Assembly: GCA_009801015.1 (NCBI GenBank)
Contig: VHZZ01004535.1
Location: 1 to 24,577, forward strand
Direction: 5' to 3'
Origin: Silene noctiflora
Lineage: Eukaryota > Streptophyta > Magnoliopsida > Caryophyllales > Caryophyllaceae
Length of the DNA stretch: 24,577 bases
In this document: positions 1 to 10,409 of the stretch, one piece after another
Position numbering within the stretch: the first letter of the stretch is position 1
Layout: each line of letters starts with the position of its first letter
Position numbers and translations under genes: made by a program
The notes under the pieces: generated by a model
Told to the model about the DNA's origin: nothing
The model's database searches: none
Seen by the model: only the letters and a program-made list of their open reading frames with translations

Positions 1-815
1 CCCTGTGGATTCGATACCTGTCTTACTGCTAGCTATTCTTGTTAGTCCTGAGATAGACTTACTTTGATTTGGTGATACGACTTTATCTATATCAATAGCC
101 CAGGGAGACAATTGGAGCACGATTTTATGGCGGTCACAAAATTAAACTCTAAAGTCTCTTGAGCAAAATTAGTTAATTATAAGTGTCGGGAAAGGAGGTT
201 GTTGCCAAAAAACAGAAAACGACGTGTTCATCTAAGGGTGTTCTTTTTTATGAAGACGGGATTAAGCTGGATGATTGTTCATATGTGAGGCCTGCTGGGG
301 TGCAACGATAGTCCATGATGGAGGTTGGTCGATGACATGATTGTCTGATGATTCATATTAAAGTGGGCTGTTGGGTTAGACCATGATTGTTGCGTGAGAT
401 TGTCATATACTCTGAGACTGTCTCATTGTGGGAAAGACAACGCGTTTACTACCCGTAAATGAATAGCTTTTTTTTTCTTTTTCTTTTTTTTTTATCAAAG
501 TGGACCATTTCACATTATAAGACCATCTTACTCTATAATTTAAGTTAGAAGAGAGTACATTGCACCCATAACTATAGAAATATAGGATACAATTGGAATG
601 AAATTTCTTAAAATAAAGTAATTTTAAATGATAAACAAAGATTTTGATAAGAAATGAGGTCCATACATTTTTCATCTGTATTTCTTAAAACGAATATATC
701 CGTTTTAATAGTAAACAGATTAAATAACACCCAACTTGTATAGACGAAACAAACTTTCTAATACTTAAACTCGTCTTAAAAATTAAGACGATATGCTCGT
801 CTTCAGTGAGATGTA
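1..815. other. Intergenic, no gene; possible LTR-retrotransposon remnant at the left edge
   Basis: I find no convincing coding region. The first ~80 bases start with a CCTGTGGATTCGA-like phrase that resembles untranslated parts of plant LTR retrotransposons; this is from memory and weak. A pyrimidine-rich tract lies near 468-493. The short minus-strand open frame around 403-675 is low-complexity and has no recognisable motif. Confidence 0.3.
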
Positions 816-823
816 GTGGTACT

Positions 824-1345
824 TAGAGGCGACAATTACTGGCACGACCCAAAAACACGACACGAACCCAACATGAAATTAGCGGGTTAGGGTCAAGACG
901 TTGTGACCCATTTAAATAATTGGGTTGACTCAACACGGCTCGAAACTTAAATGGGTTGGGTTAGGGTTGATGTCTTCTGACACGAACCCGACACGAATAA
1001 CCCATTTATTTAAAATTGTCATAATATATTTGGCTTTAGTCAATAATTCCAAAAAACAACTTAAAATTAGAATTTCCATTCATCATTTTTTGGATAATAG
1101 GGTTATAAAACGTAGTTTATTGTATTAGTTTACTGGGTTAAACGGGTTAAGTGGGTTAAAAATGATCTGCTTAAAGATAAATGAGTTAAACAGGTCGGAT
1201 CGGGTTATAAAAAAATTAAATGGGTCGAATTAGAGTTGAGACAAATGACCCGTTTATATAATTGGGTCGGGTTAGGATTGAGGTAGTGGTGACCCGTTTA
1301 ATATTGACACGAACACGACACGATCCGACCTGTTTGTCAGGTCTA
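824..1345. mobile_element. hAT-like non-autonomous DNA transposon with 8-bp target duplication
   Basis: The ends are TAGAGGCGACAA at 824 and TTGTCAGGTCTA ending at 1345, an imperfect inverted repeat (TAGA...GACAA). The perfect 8-bp duplication GTGGTACT flanks it at 816-823 and 1346-1353, the duplication size of the hAT superfamily. The inside is full of short subterminal motifs in both orientations (GACACGAAC, AACCCGTTT, AAACGGGTT), as expected for transposase-binding repeats. There is no transposase reading frame, so it would depend on an autonomous relative. It ends about 350 bp upstream of the HOS1 start codon and may have contributed promoter sequence. Confidence 0.72.
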
Positions 1346-1610
1346 GTGGTACTAGACTAGTTGAGTGTTGGACCGTTGTAAGCCAGGTTGGGTTAGTCCA
1401 CCGAGTGATATTAAAGTCCATTATTCGAATATTCTCCTCCAACTCTTGTTTGAAAAACCACCTTCCCAAACCTTCTATGGTGGTGTACGACGCCGGTGAC
1501 CACCGCGATTCTAAACTTTCTCCTGCTCTCTTTTCCTCTCCAAAACCCTATTTCCTCTTTCTATCTTCCACAACTCCTCTTTCGATCAATTAATTCGATT
1601 CCAATTTCTA

Positions 1611-1647
1611 AAACCCTAACATTCCAACTTTTTCAAAATTAGGGTTT
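1611..1647. promoter_or_regulatory. Inverted pair of telo-boxes in the HOS1 leader
   Basis: AAACCCTAA (1611-1619) and TTAGGGTTT (1639-1647) form a perfect 9-bp inverted repeat with a 19-nt spacer, 46-82 bases before the HOS1 start codon. Telo-boxes are a known plant promoter/leader element, bound by TRB-type single-Myb-histone proteins and linked to expression in dividing cells and to Polycomb recruitment. In RNA the pair could form a hairpin. The motif is seen; its function here is inferred. Confidence 0.5.
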
Positions 1648-1692
1648 ATATTTAATCACAATCTCAAATATCATTAATTAATTTCTAGAAAC

Positions 1693-4600
1693 ATGAAATC
1701 GAGTATGCAAGACGGTTCAATTGTTTCTTCCGAGTTCACTAATGGCTTCGGTTCTACTTCTTCATCACTTCACAAGGATCAGCACCGACATATTCCAGAT
1801 TACAGCAGTAAAATTGTTCAGGTAATTTTTTTCGCTTGTATGCTTCAACTTCACTTTGTGGAAGTATTAATTGTTGGTATATGAGTTTATACTAAGTTGC
1901 GTTGCATTGATAGTAAAATGTTGGATTAAGTTTTATTTTACCGTTGCTCAAAATGAATTTGAATTTGATTAGTTGAATAGTCGGGTTGAATAGCGCAGGT
2001 AATGTGTGAAAAGGGTGGAGAAGGGTGTGTAGAATGCAGTACTATATACTCCTTCCTCCGTCTCAATCATTTGTTTACCTTTGATTAACATACCCTTCAC
2101 AAAGAATAAAAAAGGTAAACAAATGATTGGGACGGAGGGAGTAGGTTTTAATACTGGAAAAGGGGGAGGAAGGATGTTGTGTTTGATGGAGTAAGAGTTG
2201 AGCTTAGTGTGAATCATGGCTTAGTGAAAGGTGGGACTTTTTAGGGAGAAGTTTTGTGGATGGAGGATTAAGCAACAAGAAAATGCGAGAGGGCTTTTGA
2301 TTTAGCTGCTTTAATTTACGGAAGTAAATGAAATACTGTATTGGCTTTTTATCGACATGTATCTTCCATGAGACCTGCTCATATAGTAATGGAAATGTTG
2401 TTTGAGTCTAGTCTTTCCCGTACCCCTCTCGGACTTTGAGTGAGGGGAACCTCTTGGCCTTCTTTGGAGGCACTTTTGACAATGTATTTCCATGAGGCAA
2501 AGGAAAACTAACCCTATTTGGATATAAAAGGAGGAGGGGATGAAATGGAACAATGTCATTTTCCTTTTAAATCTTTCATATGTAGGACAAATTTAAATTT
2601 GTCATGTAGGAGGGAAATGGAGGGATCCGTTTTCTTTCCACTCCATTTCCCTTCAACTTAATTTTGCTAGCCAAACAAAGAAATTGTTCCCTGCTCTTTC
2701 CCTACCCTCCATTCAATTATGGAGTATCAAATATCTGGGTAAACAAAAGTGTAGGATCTAAAAATAGATTATTGTAGATTTGTACAAGGATTCACATTTA
2801 GGTTGCATGTCCAATGGTTAGGGTTACATTTGTCTTAGCTTCTATTTAGAATTTGTCATTAAGTTGTCTGGTTCATTGTGAAGAATCAACAATGGCATTG
2901 CCCTGAGTATCTTTTTGATGTGCCATATGATTCTAGGATGCTCTGCAACATTTGGCGTCCGTTGATCTCGTGGATCTATGCAATGAGGCAAAGGTTGAAA
3001 GATGTCGTGCCAGCAGAGACCTTCGGAGTTGTGGCCGTCTAGTGGAGAGTGTACTTATCTCATGTGGACATGCATCCTTATGTGCTGAGTGTAGTCAACG
3101 CTTTGAAAATTGCCCCATTTGCCGAACTCCTCTTCCTATGAATGGGAACATACTTCGACGCCGCCTTTACTATGAGTGTGTTGAGGCTGGTCTTATTAAT
3201 AAAGTGGGTGATGATAAATATCAAGAGATTGAAGATGATGTGGCACACCTGACTGCTGATGTCCAACGTCTCTATTCATTGTTTGATGTGGCTATGGAGA
3301 ACAACTTATGCTGTTTGATTTGTCAGTGTATCCTTTCATAATAGCTGCTTCTCTGCTCCCAGTTCTCATGCGTAACTATTTGAAACCATAAGTAAAGGCT
3401 TTACATGTTGGTTTGTTATCTGAAGTTTCTCAAATACTTTGTGGAGTCTATTGAAATTCTTTTTCATGAGACAGGCTATTGTTCTCATACAAGTACCTCA
3501 ATGCCACTGTCAGGTCGATGCTGGTTGAGGGGTGTGGACTGTTCTCTTGCGTGTCATTGTCTTTGATGTTCAAAACTTTTTGTGTGATATCTCTGTTTCT
3601 TTGTCTTCTTCTTTAGCTTACAGCTATTGTATGACTGGTCTGCGTGAAAGACCCATGTATTTTAGATTGTTGTTTCCTTACAGAAATGAAATAGATGTCA
3701 CTGATGTTTGCATGGATGAAAGTGCTGTATCAAGTGATCCCGTGATAGCATTTCTGCTGGACGAGGTGGTTGTGAAGGATTGGTGCAAGCGGACATTCAA
3801 AAATATCATCAAAGAAGTTCGAGGGATATGTATCCTAAGCTATTTGCTTTCCTTTTGTATCTTACTTCAACTCTTATCCTCTGATTTCTTTATTAGTTAG
3901 CGGTGTGCTTGTGTATACTTTGACTTTATGACTAGATAATCTTGGAATTAATGAGATGAATGCCAAAATGGGTGGTCTTCTGAAGATTTTGGCAAAGCTG
4001 GCGTGCTTATCCAATGTGCTGGAAGTTCTGGACTTGTCATTCAAGGATACACATGCAGCAAAGCTTGATGACCTAAATCATCTTCAGGAGAGTATATCAA
4101 AGACCAAGCAGGTTTAGTATGTATATAGTTTCTATTTTGTACTTCAATCTGTTTACATGGTATATTTATGTATTTACGACTTCTTCAGTCATTGTCTCTT
4201 ATGTCAGATATTAAGTCACGCCAAAACGAATACCGAGTCACACTTCAATATTATCTTTTATATTTTGGTCATTGATTTAACTGAGTTATAAGAATGTCAG
4301 GCCACAATTTGTTGTGTATATTTAAGCCATTCGTTTTTATCCTTTTTTCAGCATATGGAAATGATGATGTGGTGCATCAGACATCAGTTTCTGGAGAATG
4401 TTAGATCTCGTCACAGTAATCTCGCTTCATGGCGTGCTCTTGTTCGTGAAAGAAAATCAGCTGCTGTTAATAGGGCATGGCCTGAGGCAGTTCAACCTTC
4501 TGGAGAGTGCATAGAACAGGATAATTCTAGTCTCTTCCTCGAGGATGCATTGTTGAATCTCGAAGCTGATAAAGGATATGGGCAGAGCAGTGAAGTTGAG

Positions 4601-7600
4601 CGAGAGGTAGCATCCTTACAAAAGGACGGTGGTTCATCTTTTTTCAGGTCAAAAATAGAAGGATTTGGAGGCTGCTATCCATTTGAAAATGTGAGGGCTG
4701 CAATCGATATACTTTTCCTATGTGGAAGTTCTGATATGGTGGTTGCCAAACGAGCAATTGTATCCTTTTTTTTTTTTTTTTCAGATATGAATGTTATGCA
4801 GATATTACTTGGGTTCCCTCATGCAAGTCCATTTTTATTCTTAACTTTCGTTGAAGGATTGGGTCCCTTAACTGCAATTAAGTTTTTGTATTATCTGTTT
4901 GATCGTCATTGGACAAAGTCGGAATCTGATGGAGAATGGCGGCATGCTATAGATGATTTGGCAGCTACTTTTAGTATAACCAGACATTCTCTACTGGAGT
5001 CATTGACCTTCTATCTCTTGGATGACCACGCTGATGAAGCTCTCCAGGTAAATGTTGTTAAGGTTGACGTGTATGTCAGTGTTCTGAAAAAGTGAAAAGC
5101 ACATTAATGTTTGGCTTATATCTCTGATCTTATCTTTGTTCAATAGAGTAGCGTAACTTAATATTTCCCTATTGGTATATCGTGAGGGAACTCTTTACTA
5201 CCACGTTATAATTGTGTCGCCCATCTCAAATCAGAAAATAACTCGAATTTGTATTTGGTCAGACCATTTCACTATTTTCACTATCTTTTGTCAGACATCG
5301 TTTGCACACGTCTAATATAAAGCTCGTAGCACTTGTTGATAGCATCTTGAAAAGATTGGCGCCTGATTCTGTATATGATCCTCGCTTATTTATGGTGAAG
5401 CATAGTCGGTCTCATACTTCAGGCAGTGGGTGGCTAACCACTGCTGAGGTTGCTGACTTGCTGGTTGGATGGGTTTCCCTAATTGATCGTTTATTTTAAT
5501 CTTGCTTATGTTAGTGATGAAATTTCTCATGTTGTGTTGCTTCAGTGTTGCATCTAACCTTCTTTGAATTGTTTAATGTGTGACATTCACTTTGGCTCTT
5601 CTATTTGTCAAGCTTGTGACCAGCTTCTGACTTTTGAGGTCTGATGTGTACTATCGTGATGGATAATGCCTTAAAAAATATATTCTTTGTATGAAATGGT
5701 TATTTGCTTCTGCATTGGTGGAATTCTTGATGCATTTGAATGTATTATCTAGTGTCTACTGTCCTAATGGGCATCTGCTTAAACGCCATATTCACCAGGA
5801 AGCTTGCGGCCTTCTTCCCGAGATTTCAAGTCCGGAGTCCCATCCTAAGATTGCAAAAGTTCTTCTCGAGAGGCAAACTTCTGATACAGCCCTTATGTTT
5901 CTACGTTGGTGTGGGCGTGACGGTGGAGCAGAGGTGTCTTTAAGGGAGGCAGTCACCGCAGTTAGAATAAAAGTTGAATGTGGCCTATTAACAGAAGCTT
6001 TTATGTACCAGAGAATGCTGTGCACGAAAATTAAAGAGAAGCAGCTGAAACATAAGTTACCGGTAGATGCTTCAGAGAACTTGGACGATGAATTCAGAAT
6101 TTGGACGGACTGGGTTCATGTGTTGGTGACTGAAATTTGCTGCCTTTGTATCCGGGGGAAGTTTGTCGACCGCATGATAGAGTTACCTTGGAATCATGAT
6201 GAAGAAAAACATCTGCATAAATGCCTCCTAGATTTTGCTACAACTGACCCTCTTACCAGTTCTGGAAGTCTTCTTGTCGTGTATTATCTTCAGGTGAATA
6301 GTGTAATCTTTCTGTGTCCCTCTCCTTAGATATATGTGTGTGTGGGCATTTGAAACTTGGTTGTTCCAATCAGCCTTGCTACTTGTTAACTCATATTTCC
6401 AGCTTGCATTTTTTTCGACAACAGTAATTTAAATGTTTTCGTTTGGTTTTGTTGTTTCCAAGTCTATTTCTTGCTGAGCTATTCTTACAATTTTGTTTCA
6501 TTTATGGTTGTGGTGTTTGAATTTTGCTTGAAATTTACGCGTATAGGCAAATATCTTATCGTTCCTGTCTAGAGACATTAGTTTGCATCATCGATAATTC
6601 TTCATACAGCTACTTGAGAGTCGAGAGTTGAGAATCCAGAACACTGACATAGTGTGCTCTATCTGTAGCGTCACCGGTATGTTGAAGCATTTCATATTAA
6701 TTGCAAGCTTCAGACAGTGGAGGAGGACTTCCTTTCTAAAAATGATATTGATGAAGAGGTATTGCACAGGATGAGAGAGACAGCTCATTGGAGAAAAGGA
6801 TTAGTTGTAAGTGTTTCAACTCTTTGATATCTCTTGTTGTGTGAAGCACTAGCTTTTAATGCCGGTATTCAGTTGCTTGTGATGCTTTTTCTTCTTTGCA
6901 TTGTATTAATAGCACATGGGATGAGTTGTAGAACTCAAGTTCAAAACCTGTCTCCTATCCTGTAATTTATTTATTTTTCATTTTATGCGAGTCATTGACA
7001 TCTATTTAGCCTTTGTTTGGATGGAATGATGGATGGATTTAGAGGAAAAGAAAGAGGACCATTTTGCTCTATAGTTAGCAATTATTGAGTTGGAAGGAAG
7101 ATTGGGGCAGGGGAGTAAATCCCTCCATTTCCCTCGTAAAAGGGAAACTAAATTTCTTTCAACCATGAAAATTTTCGGGAAGAAAACGGCATATCCAAAT
7201 CCCCATATCCCACCCTCCTCTCTATTCCCCTTCCCCCGTTTTATTTTTCCAGACAAAGGGTTATATCTGGAGGTTGTCTTATCTTTGCATCTTATTTTGC
7301 CTTGGTAGTTTTGGTATTTGCAATTTGCATTATTGCATGTTATTTTAAGATGTACCTCCTTTGTCTCTGACATTCAATGGCCAATGCGTAAATACGAATT
7401 CCGGATTTTCTATGATGAGCTCTGTACTCAGAATTGTTACAAGTATCCAATGCTGGTGATTATCTGTACAAGTGTTAAATTTGGCTTTGTAGTATAATTC
7501 CGTGTAGTTTTTTTTTGCCTTAAAAACAATTGTCCTAGTGTCATACCCACGTTCTATGATGACCACTACCCTTAGATCCAATGCTGGTGTGTGTCCAAAT

Positions 7601-9164
7601 GTTTGATTTTGTATTTTGTATTTTTTGTATATATCCTCTCTTTTTTTGGCATTAAAATCAATTATCTAGTCATACCCCATGTCCAAGTGGCAGACGTGTA
7701 TGCACAGTAATACGAAGAGTTAGAGTACTATCGATGCTGAGGTTCTGATATACTTCTGCGCAGAATAAATCTGTGGCGCTGCTGCCCGAAGTTGAGCAGC
7801 AACAACTGAAGTCTGGACAGTTGACGGAGGACATGGTTTTATGTTGGGACGAGGCTGACTGTCGAAAGGATGCGGATATTGTAGGTCAACCAGGTCAAGT
7901 TGGGACTTTGACTTTTGCATCGTCATCGTTGCAGTCCTCTTTGATTCTTCAAATGGATCGTGACTCTTCATTTCGACCACCCCAAGACGGTCATGTCAGA
8001 GATGACCATTCTGAACTTCATAACGGGGCTTCGTCATCATTACCTCGTGGAGATTTCTATATGAATTCGGAAAGAATAGTAAAACCTCCAATGAGCAATC
8101 CCAGAAATTTCAAGATGGACGATATATTTAATTCTGCAACTCCTAGGACATCTGCTGTTAAAGATGTTTATAGAACTGCATCAAGGTCTTTTCAGAATGA
8201 TATCCACGATATCCAACTTGATGAATTCTTCCCCCAATTAGATCATAATGGTCTTTATGGACAATTTCCTAAGGTTAGTCCTCCAAGCTCTCGCAGGGTC
8301 ATGGCAAAACCGACAAGGACGCCTATCAGCATGCGTGGATTAGTTGATGATTCACCTCATGAAGGATACAAAACTGCAAATGGAAAGAGATTATCCCCAG
8401 GGAATCCAGATAGGCCGCAGAACATTGCCTTTTCAGATGATGTTATGGATATTTCGTGGAGGTAAAAGGACTTGCTTTACTTTCATTTCCCTTAGCTCTT
8501 GGTCCAGTAATTAGAGGGTAAATAGATTAATTTCACAAAAAGTACTCTGTGAGACTCCCTTGTCTGAGAAGTTGTCCCCGTCAGATTTGACCTTGAGGTG
8601 ATCACTCTCCTGCCCATTTGCCCGATATAATTCGGCTCTAGAAAGTAGATATCTATTATTGGTTAATGTCAACATCTCTATAAACGGAAAGCACCATTCT
8701 GTTTCTTTTTTTTTTTTTTTTTTTTTTTTTTGGTTTCTCAAGTGAACAAGGACTATAGCATTGTTTCAGTACCACCCGCAGCTGCATTGAATGACCATAC
8801 TGTACACTAAAAAGAAGCATAATTAGTTTAGTTAATCATTTTGCACTATCCCCTGGTAATAATCCGTAAAAAAAGAACACTGAGAGTTTGGCTTCATTAT
8901 AAATGGCAAGTGGACTTTTTCAAGTGAATAATTCGTCCGAGTTCATCTTATGTGAGGCTCTTACATTGTGGGTTTATTTTTACTTACAGTCAAGAAGCAA
9001 ATTGTTCTCGAGGAGATAACACCGTCATTGGTGTTCAAAGATGGAGATCAGATGAAACTAGCGATGAAGAAGAAGAGCCTAGTCCAGAGATGTTGAGTGC
9101 CGTATCTTTTCATCCAGCGCCTACGAGAAGAGGCGGTAGAAGAGGTAGTGTTTTGCGCAGGTGA
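1693..9164 (+). CDS. HOS1: E3 ubiquitin-protein ligase HOS1 (RING-type, ELYS-like), ten exons
   Basis: Joined exons: 1693-1821, 2937-3327, 3695-3829, 3936-4111, 4352-4759, 4883-5047, 5799-6293, 6669-6806, 7764-8461, 8990-9164. Phases agree throughout and give 969 aa plus stop; Arabidopsis HOS1 is about 927 aa. HOS1 is known to ubiquitinate ICE1 and CONSTANS and to act at the nuclear pore in cold response, flowering time and mRNA export. The RING-like region is about residues 75-105 (C75, C86, H88, C92, C95, C102, C105; SCGHASLC and CPIC visible). The conserved block SSDPVIAFLLDEVVVKDW follows, then the ELYS-like helical region (FLYYLFDRHW, TRHSLLES, ELPWN), a low-complexity tail of about 290 residues, and a C-terminus with RWRSDETSDEEEE and a basic Arg-rich end. 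The start at 1693 fits the family N-terminus. Introns 2, 3 and 5 look U12-type. Exon borders come from reading splice signals against remembered homologues, not from transcripts. Confidence 0.93.
2049..2141. mobile_element. Stowaway-like MITE in HOS1 intron 1
   Basis: A 93-bp near-palindrome starts CTCCTTCCTCCGTC and ends GACGGAGGGAG, with inner arms ATCATTTGTTTACC and GGTAAACAAATGAT. TA dinucleotides flank it at 2047-2048 and 2142-2143, the Tc1/mariner (Stowaway) target preference. It is short enough to be essentially two TIRs plus a ~25-bp middle. It lies 228 bases into the first HOS1 intron. Confidence 0.8.
2512..2680. mobile_element. Possible PIF/Harbinger-like MITE in HOS1 intron 1 (weak)
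   Basis: The left end CCCTATTTGGAT and right end CCAAACAAAG are roughly inverted, and inner arms GAAATGGAGGGA / CCACTCCATTTCCC can pair. It resembles the better-defined element at 7009-7260. The flanking triplets do not give a clean target duplication, so boundaries are approximate. Confidence 0.35.
3328..3694 (+). other. HOS1 intron 2, U12-type (minor spliceosome)
   Basis: The donor is GTATCCTTTC, matching the U12 consensus RTATCCTTT. A branch-site match TTCCTTAC has its adenosine at 3680, 14 nt before the end of the intron. The acceptor AAATAG has no polypyrimidine tract next to it, which would be poor for a U2 intron. Using these borders restores the conserved join C-Q-Y-V-T-D-V-C-M-D-E; the alternative acceptor after TTACAG at 3683 gives a worse match. 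Length 367 nt, phase 1. Confidence 0.85.
3830..3935 (+). other. HOS1 intron 3, probable U12-type
   Basis: The donor is GTATCCTAAG and the candidate branch site TACTTTGAC (3916-3924) has its A at 3923, 12 nt before the acceptor ACTAG. The branch site is less perfect than in introns 2 and 5. The join gives G-I-Y-N-L, agreeing with the family sequence. Length 106 nt, phase 1. Confidence 0.7.
4760..4882 (+). other. HOS1 intron 5, U12-type, in frame and free of stops
   Basis: The donor is GTATCCTTTTT and the branch site TCCCTTAAC (4864-4872) has its A at 4871, 11 nt before the acceptor ATTAAG. Removing it joins AKRAI to FLYYLFDRHW, the conserved family join. The intron is 123 nt, phase 0 and contains no stop, so the reading frame runs straight through; a plain ORF call would wrongly add 41 residues. 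Confidence 0.88.
7009..7260. mobile_element. PIF/Harbinger (Tourist)-like MITE in HOS1 intron 8
   Basis: The ends GCCTTTGTTTGG and CCAGACAAAGGG form an imperfect inverted repeat. The triplet TTA flanks both sides (7006-7008 and 7261-7263), the usual PIF/Harbinger duplication. The 252-bp element has purine-rich and pyrimidine-rich halves and no transposase frame. Open frames on both strands here are by-products of this composition. Confidence 0.65.
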
Positions 9165-9831
9165 TTTTGTGCATCCAAACTTCACTAAGATCAACACTGA
9201 ACAGCTCAAGGCTTGCAGAAAATACAGTAGACTTGCGACAAGTATCATAATTTTGCTTAGTTTTGGGAGTCCACTCTCGCCATTAAGAGAGATTATCCGA
9301 AAAGAGGGAGGAAGAGGATAGAAAAGGCAGAGACATTTGGTTTTAAATCTGTGAATGCTCTCTCAGATCTTCATTTGGAATGTCAGTCACAATTTTGCGT
9401 TTTCAGCATTTAAAGTATCTGTAATATCTTGTGCTTGAGTTATTTTTTGAGACCAGATATTCGGATACTTGTTTTCCTATGACTTGAAGCATTCAGTAGT
9501 ACCTTTTGTATTTTTTGTGGGGGTATATTACCAAAGGTAAACAAATGAATGAGACGAATGGATTATAAATGCCATCGTGACATACAGCACTAACAGCAGC
9601 ACAGCAATAGTGTGAAAATGTACAAAAATGTACGGAGTATTTATGTAATGGCCGACGACAATAGTCAACCCAAATTCCCAATGATTAGGTCTGTAGACTG
9701 TAAGTGATCCTTTCAATAATGTGTGGAATCTGCTCAACTGAGGCTCTCCTTTAGTAAGGAATAGTGCTACGCACTCATCAGGTAGACAATTCTCGGGTAT
9801 ATATTCTACTTCGTACCTTTTCGGTAAGAAA
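9165..9831 (+). other. HOS1 3' UTR and downstream DNA
   Basis: After the TGA at 9162-9164 the sequence turns T-rich, with TGTAATATCTTGTGCTTGAGT near 9418-9440 as a plausible 3'-end region; no canonical AATAAA stands out. At 9534-9564 there is one arm of the Stowaway-like repeat (AGGTAAACAAATGA...) without a partner arm, a truncated copy. No gene is seen. Confidence 0.4.
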
Positions 9832-9833
9832 TA

Positions 9834-10075
9834 CTCCTTATTTTAAATAATCTTCCCTGTTTTTTTTTCCGTCTATTCATAATATCTTCCCTATTTCTTC
9901 TTTTGGTAAAGTTTTTTACTTATTTTAATCTTCTCACCCCCCACAACAATGTCCCACAATAACTTACCTCTCTCCAATCATCTCACCACACAACAATATT
10001 TTATGCTTATTTTAATCAAACCCTTAAGTTTTATGTCAATGCCGAATAGGGAAGATTATCCGGAATAGGAGGGAG
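9834..10075. mobile_element. Stowaway-like MITE, 242 bp
   Basis: The left end CTCCTTATTTTAAATAATC and right end GATTATCCGGAATAGGAGG are inverted copies that continue into TTCCCT and AGGGAA. TA flanks both sides (9832-9833 and 10076-10077). The middle is AT-rich and non-coding. It differs from the 2049 element inside but shares the TACTCC terminus. Confidence 0.72.
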
Positions 10076-10295
10076 TACATGTAATCGCATATTAAATTTG
10101 TTGGATGAAAAATACTTTTTTTTTTCTTCTAAAACTATGGTGATTTTTAGACGAGACAATAGTAACTTCACGAGGATTTATCATCTAAAACTAAATTGTA
10201 TTTCATAAATTACTCTCGTTCTAGGTTAGCATGACAAATTGACAACATATAGAATATACACTTAGATTAAACTCTGAAAATATGTAATTTGATTA

Positions 10296-10406
10296 CCTCT
10301 CATCCCAGTTATTTGTTTTCCTTTTTCATTTATGAGTATCTCATTTATTTGGTAACATTTTTATATTGGGAGTATTTTTAAAGGGTAAACAAATAATCGG
10401 AACAAG
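10296..10406. mobile_element. Degenerate Stowaway-like MITE
   Basis: Left arm CCTCTCATCCCAGTTATTTG and right arm CAAATAATCGGAACAAG are diverged inverted copies sharing the inner ATTTGTTT-CC motif with the 2049 element. TA lies on both sides (10294-10295, 10407-10408). Its arms are more diverged than those of the 2049 copy, so it is probably older. Confidence 0.6.
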
Positions 10407-10409
10407 TAC

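Noticed and set aside
3532-3694. Upstream part of the open frame leading into HOS1 exon 3
   Set aside because: The residues before VTDVCMDE do not match the family; they come from reading through the U12 intron.
4760-4882. Coding sequence continuous across HOS1 exons 5 and 6
   Set aside because: The in-frame segment is absent from HOS1 homologues and is bounded by strong U12 splice signals, so it is an intron.
5302-5499. Open frame of 65 codons in HOS1 intron 6
   Set aside because: It has an AG before it and a GT-like site inside, but nothing in HOS1 proteins corresponds, and joining exon 6 directly to exon 7 gives the conserved ALQ-EAC join. An alternative exon is possible but unsupported.
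7002-7373. Opposing open frames around 7000-7370
   Set aside because: They overlap the Harbinger-type MITE in HOS1 intron 8 and reflect its composition.
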